Shown here: one piece after another, positions 1 through 8,138 of the stretch
How the letters are laid out: each line of letters opens with the position of its first letter
Position numbering within the stretch: the first letter of the stretch is position 1
NCBI RefSeq assembly: GCF_900156045.1
Contig: NZ_FTMX01000002.1
Span: 372,001 to 436,000, forward strand
DNA length: 64,000 bases
Source: Peribacillus simplex
GTDB lineage: Bacteria; Bacillota; Bacilli; Bacillales; DSM-1321
Direction of reading: 5' to 3'
Notes under the pieces: model-generated
Told to the model about the DNA's origin: nothing
Databases searched by the model: none
What the model saw: only the letters and a program-made list of their open reading frames with translations
Program-made: the position numbers and the translations under genes

Positions 1-182
1 TTATTATGTAATTGAATGATGGATAAGGCCAATGCACTCTTTCCACAACCTGATTCTCCAACAACTGCTACAATTTCATTTTCATTCACCGTAAACGAAA
101 CATCATCCACCGCTGCATGATATTTGTTGCCGATTCGAAATGAGGTAGTTAGGTTCTCTATTTGCAGAATAGCTTTCTTCAT
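1..182 (-). CDS. Oligo/dipeptide ABC transporter ATPase (OppD/DppD-like), N-terminal fragment
   Basis: The window edge cuts this gene and leaves the first 60 codons. The fragment begins MKKAILQIENLTTSFRIG and carries a Walker A motif GESGCGKS at residues 42-49, inside the VAVVGESGCGKSALALSI context typical of OppD/DppD ATPases, which energise peptide import at the inner face of the membrane. The ATG is preceded by AGGGGGAGCAAGG, a good ribosome site. No gene lies upstream within 490 bases, so this appears to be the first gene of its operon, with permeases presumably beyond the window. Nickel or glutathione importers of the same family cannot be excluded from this fragment. Confidence 0.8.
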   Translation of the reverse strand, partial: MKKAILQIENLTTSFRIGNKYHAAVDDVSFTVNENEIVAVVGESGCGKSALALSIIQLHN

Positions 183-675
183 CCTTGCTCCCCCTAAACT
201 ATTTTATCGGGAAAATAATTAATCTTCTGATAATTATTTAAAATTTTAATCAATTTTTTACAATTATACAATAGTTTTTATAGAAAATAATCACATTTTT
301 TTCATATTTTATAACTTTAGGAATAATTTTCTGCAATAAAAAATCGTTTCCTTTATAACGGTTATACAGTAAAGTTTTGAAGTCCGATTAAATGTAAAGA
401 ACCAATCATTTTAAATTTATTATTCTAAGATAACTATTTTAACGTTCATACCTATTTATTGACCTTGTCGTTTTACATACCGAAGAATGCTTCCGTTTTA
501 ATTTTTTTGATATTTCAGAAAAGTTAGTATATTTGTAAGAATATCATAAAATAGGTATTTATTTCATATATATTTCAATACTTTTAAAAAAACACTTTAT
601 TTTCATTAAATGCCATGAAACCTTTTTAAAACAGATTCGTAGAAAACGGTAGAAAATAAATGATGAGGTGATTGA
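183..675. other. AT-rich intergenic region
   Basis: About 490 bases with no convincing gene between two divergent genes. It is very AT-rich and must hold the promoters of both neighbours. I saw no strong hairpin, riboswitch or operator. Confidence 0.6.
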
Positions 676-1311
676 ATGTATTCACAAACTGTACAAACAT
701 ATATGCCGTCCGTCATGCGGACGTTCGCTTTATCACTTGCCGTTTCCGTCTTAGGGATGGCTCTCGGCACTTTTGTTCCGCCATCCTTGTTTCTTCCCTT
801 AGCGATACTTGAGATCGTGATGTTGATTGGAGCATTCATAATGCGGAGGAAAAAAGCCATCGGTTACACATTTTTGTATAGTTTCACATTGATTTCAGGA
901 ATTACGACATATCCGATCATTGCACACTACCTAGCCGCTGCAGGGGCAAATGTGGTGATCCTGGCAGGTGTTACGACGACAGTCGTATTTGGTGGACTGG
1001 CGGTTTATGCCACAACCACCAAAAGGGACCTTTCTTTCTTGGGAGGAATGTTATTCGCGGCCTTGCTAGCTTTAGTGGTCATTAGCATTTTCAACATTTT
1101 CTCTCCATTAAGCTCTACGGCCATGCTGGTCTTTTCCTTTATTGGGATTTTAGTTTTCAGTGGTTATATTTTATATGATTTCAATCGAATGAAGCATTAC
1201 GGGGTAACAGCCGAAGAAGTACCGCTCATGGCCTTGAATCTATATCTTGATTTCATTAACCTATTCATTAACATCTTGCGCTTCTTTGGTATTTTAGCAA
1301 GCGATGACTGA
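676..1311 (+). CDS. yetJ: Bax inhibitor-1 family membrane protein (YetJ-like calcium leak)
   Basis: A 211-residue protein with about seven hydrophobic segments, matching the bacterial BI-1/YetJ family. In B. subtilis YetJ, a pH-gated calcium leak of the cell membrane, a pair of aspartates 24 residues apart (171 and 195) forms the sensor. Here D168 in ILYDFNRM and D192 in LYLDFINLF have the same 24-residue spacing, so the di-aspartyl pair seems intact. The start ATG follows GATGAGGTGATTGA. It is a single-gene unit ended by a strong hairpin. The calcium-leak role is from the family and is not shown here. Confidence 0.88.
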   Translation: MYSQTVQTYMPSVMRTFALSLAVSVLGMALGTFVPPSLFLPLAILEIVMLIGAFIMRRKKAIGYTFLYSFTLISGITTYPIIAHYLAAAGANVVILAGVTTTVVFGGLAVYATTTKRDLSFLGGMLFAALLALVVISIFNIFSPLSSTAMLVFSFIGILVFSGYILYDFNRMKHYGVTAEEVPLMALNLYLDFINLFINILRFFGILASDD

Positions 1312-1350
1312 AAAGCGAATATGATCAAACCTAACAAGTTAACATAAAAA

Positions 1351-1380
1351 AGACGCTTGGACATATCCAAGCGTCTTTTC
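1351..1380. terminator. Intrinsic terminator after yetJ, T-run on both sides
   Basis: A perfect 11-bp stem (1351-1361 with 1366-1376) with loop CATA is followed by TTTT and preceded by AAAAA, so it can act on either strand. It ends the yetJ transcript. Confidence 0.85.
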
Positions 1381-1452
1381 ACGTTACTTTCCCATACGGA
1401 TAATAACATGCTGAAAGATGAGCGTACTGATTTTCCCAAAACCAATGGCGAT

Positions 1453-1485
1453 AAATAAAAGACCAAATCACAATGAATTCGGTCT
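1453..1485 (-). terminator. Intrinsic terminator of the thioesterase gene
   Basis: On the minus strand AGACCGAAT (1477-1485) pairs with ATTTGGTCT (1460-1468) and a T-rich tail follows. It lies about 35 bases past the stop codon of the acyl-CoA thioesterase gene. Confidence 0.7.
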
Positions 1486-1520
1486 CAATCATCAATAAGA
1501 AGACTAAAGAGATGCGTATC

Positions 1521-2063
1521 TTATTTATATAATCCTGGCTTCGATTGATCGGTCCATGGCAGTTTCACACCGAAAGTACTTGCAATGAACTGTGTATCTT
1601 CCCTTCTTTTTTTCCTTATTTGGGCCCGTTGTTTTGCTGATTCATTTAAATTCATTTCCATCTCTGTTTCAGGAACCAAACGCGGGACTGGAATTGGTTT
1701 ACCTTCCTCATTAATGGCAACAAATGTCAAGAAAGAAATGACGCATAAATTCCGATCTCCTGTAACTAAATCCTCTGCAATCACCTTTACGATGATTTCC
1801 ATTGATGTTCTGCCCGTATAAGTCACGAAGCTTTCAAGGCAAACAGCATTTCCTTCATGAATAGGGTGCAGGAAATCGACAGAATCAGTTGATGCCGTAA
1901 CGACGTTGCTTCGCGCATGACGCATGGCTGATATAGCCGCTACATCATCAATGTATGCCATTAATTTGCCTCCGAACATCGTACCAATATTATTTGTATC
2001 CGGCGGGAGGACAAGGCTAGTTTTTATGACCAAAGAGTCCCGGCAATGTTTTGTTTCTTCCAT
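1521..2063 (-). CDS. ykhA: Hotdog-fold acyl-CoA thioesterase (YkhA/BACH-like)
   Basis: A 180-residue cytoplasmic protein of the single-hotdog acyl-CoA thioesterase family, which hydrolyses medium/long acyl-CoA to free fatty acid and CoA. The family core is clear: PPDTNNIGTMFGGKLMAYID near residues 20-40 holds the conserved N, GG and D of the active site, followed by VDFLHPIHEGN and a SFLTFVAINEEGKP strand. B. subtilis YkhA is of similar length. The ATG is preceded by AAAGGAG about ten bases upstream. It stands alone with its own terminator. The exact acyl preference cannot be read from sequence. Confidence 0.85.
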   Translation of the reverse strand: MEETKHCRDSLVIKTSLVLPPDTNNIGTMFGGKLMAYIDDVAAISAMRHARSNVVTASTDSVDFLHPIHEGNAVCLESFVTYTGRTSMEIIVKVIAEDLVTGDRNLCVISFLTFVAINEEGKPIPVPRLVPETEMEMNLNESAKQRAQIRKKRREDTQFIASTFGVKLPWTDQSKPGLYK

Positions 2064-2192
2064 GGTGACTGCACTCCTTTATGTCTGATTTCTCACTATT
2101 CCACTTTATCGAATTCTTACCTGTAAAGCAATTCACATGCTTATTTTCCTGCTTTTAGTCAAAATTTATGCGGTATTATGAAGCCACCCCTA

Positions 2193-2732
2193 TCACTGCC
2201 CTTTTGGCTGCTTGGCTTGTTGCAGCTCACGCAGGCTCAAGCCAAATGTCATTTGTAAATGCGGATAATCCTTGAACCCTGCCCAATCCCCTCCCCAATC
2301 AAAACCTAACCCTTTAGCGATGGTTACAACTTCCATCCAATCCGACTTTCCATTATCGTTGCCGTCATAACTCATATCCCAAATGGCCTCGCCTTGTTTG
2401 TTAAGTAGGGCAAAATCTATCGCCAAACCGAAATTATGCAGCGACTCGCCGCCTCTTGCATTCGTTACGATGTTGCCCGGGCCTGATCTGCCTTTTTCAT
2501 AGAGTTCATTTTGCTCGGCTAAAGACCGGAACCCCGCCGTAATGATAACCGGGATGCCTTTGTCATTAGCCTGTTGAATGAGCTCGTCTTTTTTTTCGGC
2601 GACGATCGGATTTAGCTCGTCAGTCAGTTCGATTTCATCTAGATCAGGCGGAAGCATATACTTGAACAAGAGCCCCAGCATTAATCCGAAAAAGCCCATT
2701 ACCAAACATGTCCTTACCCAAGTGGCTTTCAC
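2193..2732 (-). CDS. M15-family peptidoglycan peptidase (CwlK/VanY-like), membrane-anchored
   Basis: This 179-residue protein has an uncleaved-looking N-terminal hydrophobic segment (about residues 8-25), then a peptidase M15 domain. The zinc-binding pattern SLHNFGLAID supplies H99 and D106, and KDYPHLQ supplies D155 and H158, the usual H...D...H set. The family comprises D-Ala-D-Ala carboxypeptidases and L-Ala-D-Glu endopeptidases acting on cell-wall peptides outside the membrane. The size and motif resemble B. subtilis CwlK/YcdD more than vancomycin-resistance VanY. No resistance genes are adjacent, so a wall-remodelling role is more likely. Confidence 0.82.
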   Translation of the reverse strand: MKATWVRTCLVMGFFGLMLGLLFKYMLPPDLDEIELTDELNPIVAEKKDELIQQANDKGIPVIITAGFRSLAEQNELYEKGRSGPGNIVTNARGGESLHNFGLAIDFALLNKQGEAIWDMSYDGNDNGKSDWMEVVTIAKGLGFDWGGDWAGFKDYPHLQMTFGLSLRELQQAKQPKGQ

Positions 2733-2775
2733 TGAAAAATCCTTCCTTTACGAATATCTGTCTGAAAGTGAAAAA

Positions 2776-2804
2776 CTCAGCCAAAGACGGATGAGTTTTT
2801 CTTC
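2776..2804 (-). terminator. Hairpin between the DinB-like and M15 peptidase genes
   Basis: AAAAACTCA and TGAGTTTTT form a 9-bp stem on the minus strand just downstream of the DinB-family stop codon. A T-rich arm follows, consistent with termination before the M15 gene. Confidence 0.55.
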
Positions 2805-2806
2805 TA

Positions 2807-3289
2807 TTATAACTTTGCTTTCAATTCTTCAATTTGCAATAAATGCCGTTTTTCATGCAGTCCCACGAATGGGATCCATTGCTTCAAGCTTAAATCTTTA
2901 AACAAAGGATGTGGAAAAGACTTTTGTTCGAGGTCAGTTTTCTTTGCATGGTCAACGACCTGTACAAAAGCTTTTCGGGATTCGGACAACTTTTCCTTAA
3001 TCTCACTCAAAGTTTGGTATGATCCTGACGGAATGACAAATGGCGGGGCCTGGACCTTCATTTCACGATTTAAAGTAAGCTCGATCGGTTTGTCCACAGC
3101 AGGAATGCTATCATCGCTTTTCAATTTATCGGAAATGCCCTTTGTTATGGCCCTCTCCATTAAATATAAATGATCCAAAACCTGCATGATGCTCCATCGT
3201 CCTCGTTCAGGATGGGTGTTCAGCTGTTCATCCGTTAGTCCGATGACCGCATTTAAAAGTTCTTCCCTGACTTTTTCATTTTCATTCAC
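2807..3289 (-). CDS. DinB-family four-helix metal-binding protein
   Basis: A 160-residue helical protein with the DinB/YfiT signature: a first histidine H40 in QVLDHLYLMER and a pair H145/H149 in GLHEKRHLLQ near the C-terminus. These three histidines bind a divalent metal in the family, whose members act as bacillithiol- or other thiol-dependent transferases or have no known role. WSIMQVLDHL is the typical first-helix motif. It is transcribed ahead of the M15 peptidase gene but separated from it by a hairpin. The substrate is unknown. Confidence 0.8.
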   Translation of the reverse strand: MNENEKVREELLNAVIGLTDEQLNTHPERGRWSIMQVLDHLYLMERAITKGISDKLKSDDSIPAVDKPIELTLNREMKVQAPPFVIPSGSYQTLSEIKEKLSESRKAFVQVVDHAKKTDLEQKSFPHPLFKDLSLKQWIPFVGLHEKRHLLQIEELKAKL

Positions 3290-3500
3290 TTATAGCATCT
3301 CCTCTTATCAGCCTCGCTAATCTCCTTTAATTATTCCATGTCCTATAGGAAAGTGTAAAATAATAATACTTTTTGACTGAAACGAACGGCTTAAATGTTG
3401 TCTAATTTTTGAAAAGCTCTATGATAGTCATAAAGGCAAAAACCATCTAATTCAAATGACTTTCAAAACATCAAGGATAGTCAAAATAGGAGTGATCGCT

Positions 3501-5318
3501 ATGAGTGGAGGACATATTCCATTCAGCCACAAAGGCCGCAGTACCATGCATGCAATACCCTCAAAAGGAAGCATTTGGTTGATGCTCCAGCAAATGTTCA
3601 ATCGGGTACCATCGAAGTGGAAGTTTTGCTCTTTGGTTTTATGTATCATGCTTTTCATTTCATTGCTTGAGTTCTCCATCCCCCAGTTGACGCAGTATAC
3701 GATTGATACAATCATTCCCGAAAAAAGATATGACTCGTTAATCTGGATTGGCGCAGGAATTCTTTGTGCTGCCATTTTATTGGCTTTACTGAACTACTTT
3801 AACAGCTATATCGTTTCCAAGGTCGGTCAAAAGGCTATTATGGATATACGGAATAGCATGTATGACCATATTCAAACACTGGATATGAAATTCTTTGACA
3901 AAAACCGTACTGGTGACTTAATGTCGCGGTTGACCAATGATGTCAATTTACTGCAGCAGCTCATCTCTTCGAGCATGCTCCAGGTCTTGACTGACACGGT
4001 GACTTTCATTGCCGTGGCGGTATATATGCTTTTCATTAACTGGAAGCTGACCATTGTCCTTCTTTTTACATTCCCTTTCATGTTCTATATCACAAGGGCA
4101 TTCGGGAAACGCATCAGGATGTCATTTAGGTCTGTGCAAAGTTCCGCAGGAGATGTCAGCAACCAGTTACAGGATTCCATTTCAGGAATGCGGCTCATTC
4201 AATCTTTTACAAATGAAGAATTCGAATCAAGGAGGTTTGGGGAGCGTAATCAGGAAAATATGGCTGCAAACCTTAAGTCCGTTCGGCTGCGTTCCATGTT
4301 CGGTCCGATTATTGATTTATTGAACAATATCGGTCTTGTAGCAGTCATTGTGTTCGGTGCTTGGCAAGTGATGGAAGGTGAATTCACAATTGGGTTAATC
4401 GTGGCCTTTCTCGCCTATTTGAGGTTACTGCAGAGTCCGGTTCGCAATTTCAGCCGGGTCATCAGCATTGTCCAGCAATCAGCAGCCGCCTTTGAGCGGA
4501 TAACTGAAATATTGGAAACCCAACCTGAAATAAGTGACAAGGGAAATGCCATTGAACTCCCTGCCATAAAAAAGCAAATAGAATTTCAATGTGTCGATTT
4601 TGCTTATGATGAGAGTGTACCTGTACTCAGCAATTTAAACCTGACCATGAAAGCTGGTCAAGCAACTGCTCTGGTCGGCTCCTCTGGCGCTGGAAAATCT
4701 ACCATCACGAGCCTTTTGATCCGATTTTATGATCCGCAAGATGGCACGATTAAAATGGATGGTCATGATATCAAAGAAGTGTCATTGAAATCATTACGGG
4801 GACAAATGGGAATTGTTTCTCAGGATATCATTTTATTCAATGGTTCCATCCGTGATAACATCGTGTATGGCAAACTTGATGCTACAGATGCTGAAATCAT
4901 CGAATCCGCCAAAGCGGCAAATGCCCATGACTTTATAAGTGCCTTTCCTGATGGTTATGGTTCTCAGATTGGAGAGCGCGGAGTCAAGCTTTCAGGCGGA
5001 CAAAAACAGCGCATTGCCATCGCCAGGGCACTTTTGAAAAATCCGCAAATCATCATTCTCGATGAAGCAACGGCCGCCTTGGATACAGAATCCGAACATT
5101 TGATCCAGCAAGCATTATCACGTTTAATGAAGAACCGGACTTCAATAGTAATAGCACATCGTTTATCAACCATTCATGATGCCGATCAAATTTTCGTTCT
5201 GGAAAAAGGGCAGGTTCATGAACAAGGAACACATGAACAGTTACTGCAAAACAACGGCAGATACAAGCAACTCCATGACTTGCAGTTCCCTCAACTAAAA
5301 GCGATATCAAACTCCTAG
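3501..5318 (+). CDS. ABC exporter half-transporter (six-TM permease fused to ATPase)
   Basis: A 605-residue type IV ABC exporter. The N-terminal half has six membrane segments in an ABC transmembrane domain, with the coupling region FFDKNRTGDLMSRLTNDV. The C-terminal half is the ATPase, with Walker A GSSGAGKST, signature LSGGQKQR, Walker B IIILDEATAALD and H-loop IAHRLST. I start it at the ATG at 3501 because AGGAGTG lies six bases upstream; the open frame extends 15 codons further without a ribosome site. The protein should work as a dimer exporting a lipid, drug or peptide. No partner half-transporter is adjacent, which suggests a homodimer. The substrate is not identifiable. Confidence 0.88.
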   Translation: MSGGHIPFSHKGRSTMHAIPSKGSIWLMLQQMFNRVPSKWKFCSLVLCIMLFISLLEFSIPQLTQYTIDTIIPEKRYDSLIWIGAGILCAAILLALLNYFNSYIVSKVGQKAIMDIRNSMYDHIQTLDMKFFDKNRTGDLMSRLTNDVNLLQQLISSSMLQVLTDTVTFIAVAVYMLFINWKLTIVLLFTFPFMFYITRAFGKRIRMSFRSVQSSAGDVSNQLQDSISGMRLIQSFTNEEFESRRFGERNQENMAANLKSVRLRSMFGPIIDLLNNIGLVAVIVFGAWQVMEGEFTIGLIVAFLAYLRLLQSPVRNFSRVISIVQQSAAAFERITEILETQPEISDKGNAIELPAIKKQIEFQCVDFAYDESVPVLSNLNLTMKAGQATALVGSSGAGKSTITSLLIRFYDPQDGTIKMDGHDIKEVSLKSLRGQMGIVSQDIILFNGSIRDNIVYGKLDATDAEIIESAKAANAHDFISAFPDGYGSQIGERGVKLSGGQKQRIAIARALLKNPQIIILDEATAALDTESEHLIQQALSRLMKNRTSIVIAHRLSTIHDADQIFVLEKGQVHEQGTHEQLLQNNGRYKQLHDLQFPQLKAISNS

Positions 5319-5329
5319 CTACTTAGCTG

Positions 5330-5366
5330 GCAAAAATGCACAGAAAGCCTTCCTGTGCATTTTTGC
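5330..5366. terminator. Bidirectional terminator between convergent genes
   Basis: A 14-bp stem, GCAAAAATGCACAG (5330-5343) with CTGTGCATTTTTGC (5353-5366), sits between the ABC exporter and the convergent SGNH hydrolase. A-rich and T-rich arms allow termination from both sides. Confidence 0.8.
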
Positions 5367-6068
5367 TCATTTGAAATCATAACTTTCCAAAACTCGATTC
5401 GCAATGAGCTGATACCCTTTTTCATTCGGATGTAACTTATCACTGAAATACTCTGTTTTCTTTTTACCTTCAAAAAGATCATTTGTAGGAATGAATAACA
5501 TCCTTTTATCTTTATCCGCTATTCCCTTTATTGACAGGTTATAATCGCGAATGTGCTTTTCAAGTTTTTGATTGTCTTTAATTGGGTTATATAGTCCTAC
5601 TACCAGAATATCCGCTTTATCGTTTGCCTCTATCAATGTTGATGTAATCTTTTTCAGATGGCTGATATACTCCCGTTTACCTTCAATGATTTCTCGGTCA
5701 CTTATTTTCTCCAAGTTCCCACCGTTACTATTGATCAAGTCATTCGTTCCAATATAAACGATGAAAGTATCGGCTTCATCAAGTTTCGTTTTAATGCGGT
5801 AATCATCAAGCTGTTTCATCACCCCATCCGTTTCCTGGCCTTTTATACCGTAATTCCAAAAACTCACTTTTTGTTCCGATTGCGGATTATTCAATTCATC
5901 CTCAAGGCCTTCTATATATCCTTCCCCGTCCTTATCCCCTTTTCCATAGGTTAATGAATCTCCAAAAGCCATCACCCTTTGCACATCTTCCGACTCCGAG
6001 GCCTGAAATTCATATGCAGCAAAACATATAACCAATACAATAATCAATAAACCTGCCAATTTTTTCAT
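5367..6068 (-). CDS. SGNH/GDSL-family hydrolase, secreted or membrane-anchored
   Basis: This 233-residue protein has an N-terminal hydrophobic stretch (residues 4-19) for export, then an SGNH hydrolase domain. Block I is MAFGDSLTYG with nucleophile S38, block III is VYIGTNDLI, and block V is DKLHPNEKGY with D210 and H213 as the rest of the triad. Such enzymes are extracytoplasmic esterases or lipases, and B. subtilis YpmR is a similar anchored example. The gene is monocistronic. The natural ester substrate is unknown. Confidence 0.82.
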   Translation of the reverse strand: MKKLAGLLIIVLVICFAAYEFQASESEDVQRVMAFGDSLTYGKGDKDGEGYIEGLEDELNNPQSEQKVSFWNYGIKGQETDGVMKQLDDYRIKTKLDEADTFIVYIGTNDLINSNGGNLEKISDREIIEGKREYISHLKKITSTLIEANDKADILVVGLYNPIKDNQKLEKHIRDYNLSIKGIADKDKRMLFIPTNDLFEGKKKTEYFSDKLHPNEKGYQLIANRVLESYDFK

Positions 6069-6286
6069 TTCGTTCTCCTTTTGTCTCTTTACTAGAAGTA
6101 TTTAATCTTTTACATACCCAAAAAATCTGCAGTCTTAACATAAAAAAATTGTCAGATAAAGAGTAAAGAGTGTATGATAATAAAAAACTTTCAATGGATT
6201 GGGTGTCATTCACCGTCTCTTAAACAAAAAACGGGATTACCCTTCATTCTGGAGATTGAATAAAATGATAGTTAGGAGTTTACATC

Positions 6287-6793
6287 ATGGAAGAGCACAT
6301 AGAGTTTAGAGAGGCAGAACTATCTGATCTACCCAGAATTGTTGAAATATATAATTCGACAATTGCTTCAAGAATGGTCACGGCAGATACGGAACCTGTA
6401 TCCGTCCAATCGCGGGTGAAATGGTTTGAGGAACATCATTCAGAAAGTAGACCGCTATTTATCATTACTATAGAAGGGAAAACTGCTGGGTGGATGAGCT
6501 TTCAATCCTTCTATGGCCGACCGGCATATAATTCCACTGCCGAAATCAGCATTTATATTGATGATTATTTCCGGGGAAAAGGAATCGGACAAATTTCGAT
6601 TCAAAAGGCAATTGAATTGAGTCCAAAATTAGGTGTTAAGACTCTATTGGGTTTCATTTTTGCCCACAATACACCTAGCCTTAAGCTTTTTTCCAAATTC
6701 GGGTTTGAAGAATGGGCACATTTACCTCAAGTTGCCGAGCTCGATGGCATTGAGCGGGATTTGGTCATACTTGGTAAACGTGTCGATATGTAA
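6287..6793 (+). CDS. GNAT N-acetyltransferase, phosphinothricin acetyltransferase-like
   Basis: A 168-residue GNAT protein. The acetyl-CoA binding motif is [16 protein letters not shown] (R/Q-x-x-G-x-G/A type), and the N-terminus [20 protein letters not shown] together with [19 protein letters not shown] is typical of the PAT/Bar subgroup, which acetylates amino groups such as those of phosphinothricin or methionine sulfone. GTTAGGAG precedes the ATG. It is monocistronic with a terminator 15 bases after the stop. The in vivo substrate is not certain. Confidence 0.83.
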   Translation: MEEHIEFREAELSDLPRIVEIYNSTIASRMVTADTEPVSVQSRVKWFEEHHSESRPLFIITIEGKTAGWMSFQSFYGRPAYNSTAEISIYIDDYFRGKGIGQISIQKAIELSPKLGVKTLLGFIFAHNTPSLKLFSKFGFEEWAHLPQVAELDGIERDLVILGKRVDM

Positions 6794-6806
6794 TATCATT
6801 CTTTAG

Positions 6807-6834
6807 AGCTATTGCCTTGAGCAGTAGCTTTTTC
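6807..6834 (+). terminator. Intrinsic terminator after the acetyltransferase
   Basis: AGCTATTGC (6807-6815) pairs with GCAGTAGCT (6821-6829), one G-U pair, followed by TTTTT. Confidence 0.75.
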
Positions 6835-6861
6835 ATATTAATCGAGGCCGAATTGGCTAAT

Positions 6862-7056
6862 TTAAAAATACCTATATGCTTTACGGAGGGGATAATGTTC
6901 AGAATCTCTTTTACTTGTTAACGCATTTAATAGCGTATCCAATTCTTGACTGGCTTGAACAGTTAACAGACTTGATAAGCCGTAAATTGCTGCCAAGTTG
7001 ATCATTTCTTTTCTCTTTTCTTCTACTTTTTCTATAGTTATCTTACGGCAGGGCAT
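6862..7056 (-). CDS. Spo0E-like aspartyl-phosphate phosphatase (small sporulation regulator)
   Basis: A 64-residue helical protein with the Spo0E-family signature SQELD (S-x-x-L-D) in LTVQASQELDTLLNAL, preceded by the first helix EEKRKEMINLAAIYGLSS. Family members dephosphorylate Spo0A~P and delay sporulation. I start it at the ATG at 7056: the upstream in-frame ATG at 7074 is immediately followed by GGGAGGCGG, which is itself the ribosome site for the second ATG. The C-terminal tail is short and basic. It may act on Spo0A or another response regulator; the sequence does not decide. Confidence 0.85.
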   Translation of the reverse strand: MPCRKITIEKVEEKRKEMINLAAIYGLSSLLTVQASQELDTLLNALTSKRDSEHYPLRKAYRYF

Positions 7057-7227
7057 TATATAACCGCCTCCCATTTATTCAATTTTTTAACACTTTCACC
7101 ATAATGAAACTACTAGTTAAAATCAACTATTTTTCAGAAATTAAATGTGTTATTTTACAGGTCAAATGTGACAAAATGACTATTAATTCTATAATTATGT
7201 ATATTTTGTGTCATTTTCTAGCAAACG

Positions 7228-7266
7228 CAAAAAAAGCATCCACTAGTGTAGACTGCGAATGCTTAC
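7228..7266 (-). terminator. Terminator after the FbpA-like gene
   Basis: On the minus strand AAGCAT (7258-7263 complement) pairs with ATGCTT (7233-7238 complement) across an imperfect stem, followed by TTTTTTT. Confidence 0.6.
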
Positions 7267-7317
7267 ATCATATCCCTTATCCAAAATCCCCAACTCTAGC
7301 CCATCGTTTATCGTTTA

Positions 7318-7506
7318 CTATGTCATCCATTCAGAAGGTGACTCGGTATTGGGTCTATTTATAACAATCTTATATTCATCTTCAAGAACTTTTAATGGGG
7401 CATCATAAAGGTGCCTTTCATCAGAGGTTTTGTATACTCCATTGGCCAATAACTCTTCAATAAGCTTTGCCTTCCTCTGTTCAATCCTCTTAAATAATTC
7501 TGCCAT
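7318..7506 (-). CDS. FbpA-domain small protein (Fur-regulated basic protein family)
   Basis: A 62-residue protein matching the FbpA domain: AELFKRIEQRKAKLIEELL, then NGVYKTSDERHLYDAPLKVLEDEY. In B. subtilis, FbpA/B/C are small proteins of the Fur iron-sparing response working with the FsrA sRNA. The start at 7506 is chosen because AAAGGAG lies nine bases upstream; the frame extends eight codons further. A promoter-like pair GTGACA (7608-7613) and TATAAT (7586-7591), 16 bases apart, precedes it on the minus strand. I found no clear Fur box, so iron control is not shown. A SAM-I riboswitch sits just upstream. Confidence 0.75.
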   Translation of the reverse strand: MAELFKRIEQRKAKLIEELLANGVYKTSDERHLYDAPLKVLEDEYKIVINRPNTESPSEWMT

Positions 7507-7585
7507 GTAATTGGCTCCTTTCCTAGTCATCCTAGAGCCTGCTTCTAGTTAGCTAAACTTTAACAACTTGTTTGATTTTCACCAA

Positions 7586-7613
7586 ATTATATATACCTTT
7601 TCTATTATGTCAC
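7586..7613 (-). promoter_or_regulatory. Candidate sigma-A promoter of the FbpA-like gene
   Basis: GTGACA, 16 bases, TATAAT on the minus strand, lying between the SAM riboswitch terminator and the FbpA-like start codon. It would let the small gene be transcribed independently of the riboswitch. Confidence 0.5.
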
Positions 7614-7637
7614 TAAACGTTATTTCCAAAAAATAAA

Positions 7638-7787
7638 AGCCCCTTCTAATTCAAGAAGAGGCTGACAGTGTCCGTACGGCTCTTCTTATCTTCCAAGCAT
7701 ATGCTTGTTGGATTTAGCACAGTTCCCAAAACGGGTCCGCTGCCGAGGTTTCTTTGGGCCAAGTCCCTCCACCTCTCTGGATAAGAA
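7638..7787 (-). promoter_or_regulatory. SAM-I (S-box) riboswitch with terminator, not next to a methionine gene
   Basis: The minus strand reads the S-box consensus: P1 strand TTCTTATC, core AGAGAGGTGGAGGGACTGG-like segment, AAACCTCGGCAGC, then the closing strand GATAAGAAGAG. The aptamer spans 7683-7787. A terminator stem (7654-7663 with 7638-7647) with T-run follows, and AAGAAGAG of P1 is complementary to CTCTTCTT of the terminator, the usual antiterminator switch. Binding SAM should favour termination. It has its own promoter (7814-7842). The next gene is the FbpA-like protein, not a methionine gene. Confidence 0.92.
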
Positions 7788-7813
7788 ATCGATATATAAA
7801 TGATGTAGAAATG

Positions 7814-7842
7814 ATTTTATCCTAATAAACATCAAAAGTCAA
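7814..7842 (-). promoter_or_regulatory. Promoter of the SAM-I riboswitch transcript
   Basis: TTGACT (7837-7842) and TAAAAT (7814-7819) on the minus strand are 17 bases apart. The start site would be near 7807, about 20 bases before the aptamer. Confidence 0.65.
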
Positions 7843-7898
7843 TTACCTGGTTCTCCCTTTTTTCCTGGACATAAAATGGTCCCTCTTTCAAATACGGG

Positions 7899-7926
7899 TT
7901 GCATTTTCTTGTCTTTCTGATATGAT
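7899..7926 (+). promoter_or_regulatory. Promoter of the thiamine operon
   Basis: TTGCAT (7899-7904) and TATGAT (7921-7926), 16 bases apart, lie about 25 bases before the TPP aptamer. Confidence 0.6.
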
Positions 7927-7950
7927 GTCAGTAATTACATACAATTCACA

Positions 7951-8101
7951 CCACTAGGGGAGTCTTTTTTAGACTGAGATGGAATTAGTTCCGGACCCTT
8001 TGAACCTGAACCGGCTCATACCGGCGGAGGGAAGTGGATGATATCGTCCATTTACAGACTATATCCATCTACCCCGTTCCGAATTCAGGAACGGGTTTTT
8101 T
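7951..8101 (+). promoter_or_regulatory. TPP (THI-box) riboswitch with transcription terminator
   Basis: The aptamer has P1 CCACT/AGTGG (7951-7955 with 8033-8037), ACTAGGGGAGTC, ACTGAGA, ACCCTTTGAACCTGA and GCGGAGGGAAGTGG, the standard THI-box blocks. An intrinsic terminator follows, CCCGTTCC (8073-8080) with GGAACGGG (8088-8095) and T6. Thiamine pyrophosphate binding should terminate transcription ahead of tenA, so the salvage operon is switched on when thiamine is scarce. Confidence 0.95.
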
Positions 8102-8138
8102 CATTAACAAGGGGATCCATTCTAAAGGAGGATGAACA

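Noticed and set aside
1381-1466. Possible small membrane peptide (FGLLFIAIGFGKISTLIFQHV) on the minus strand
   Set aside because: No start codon, a stop directly upstream, and it overlaps the thioesterase terminator.
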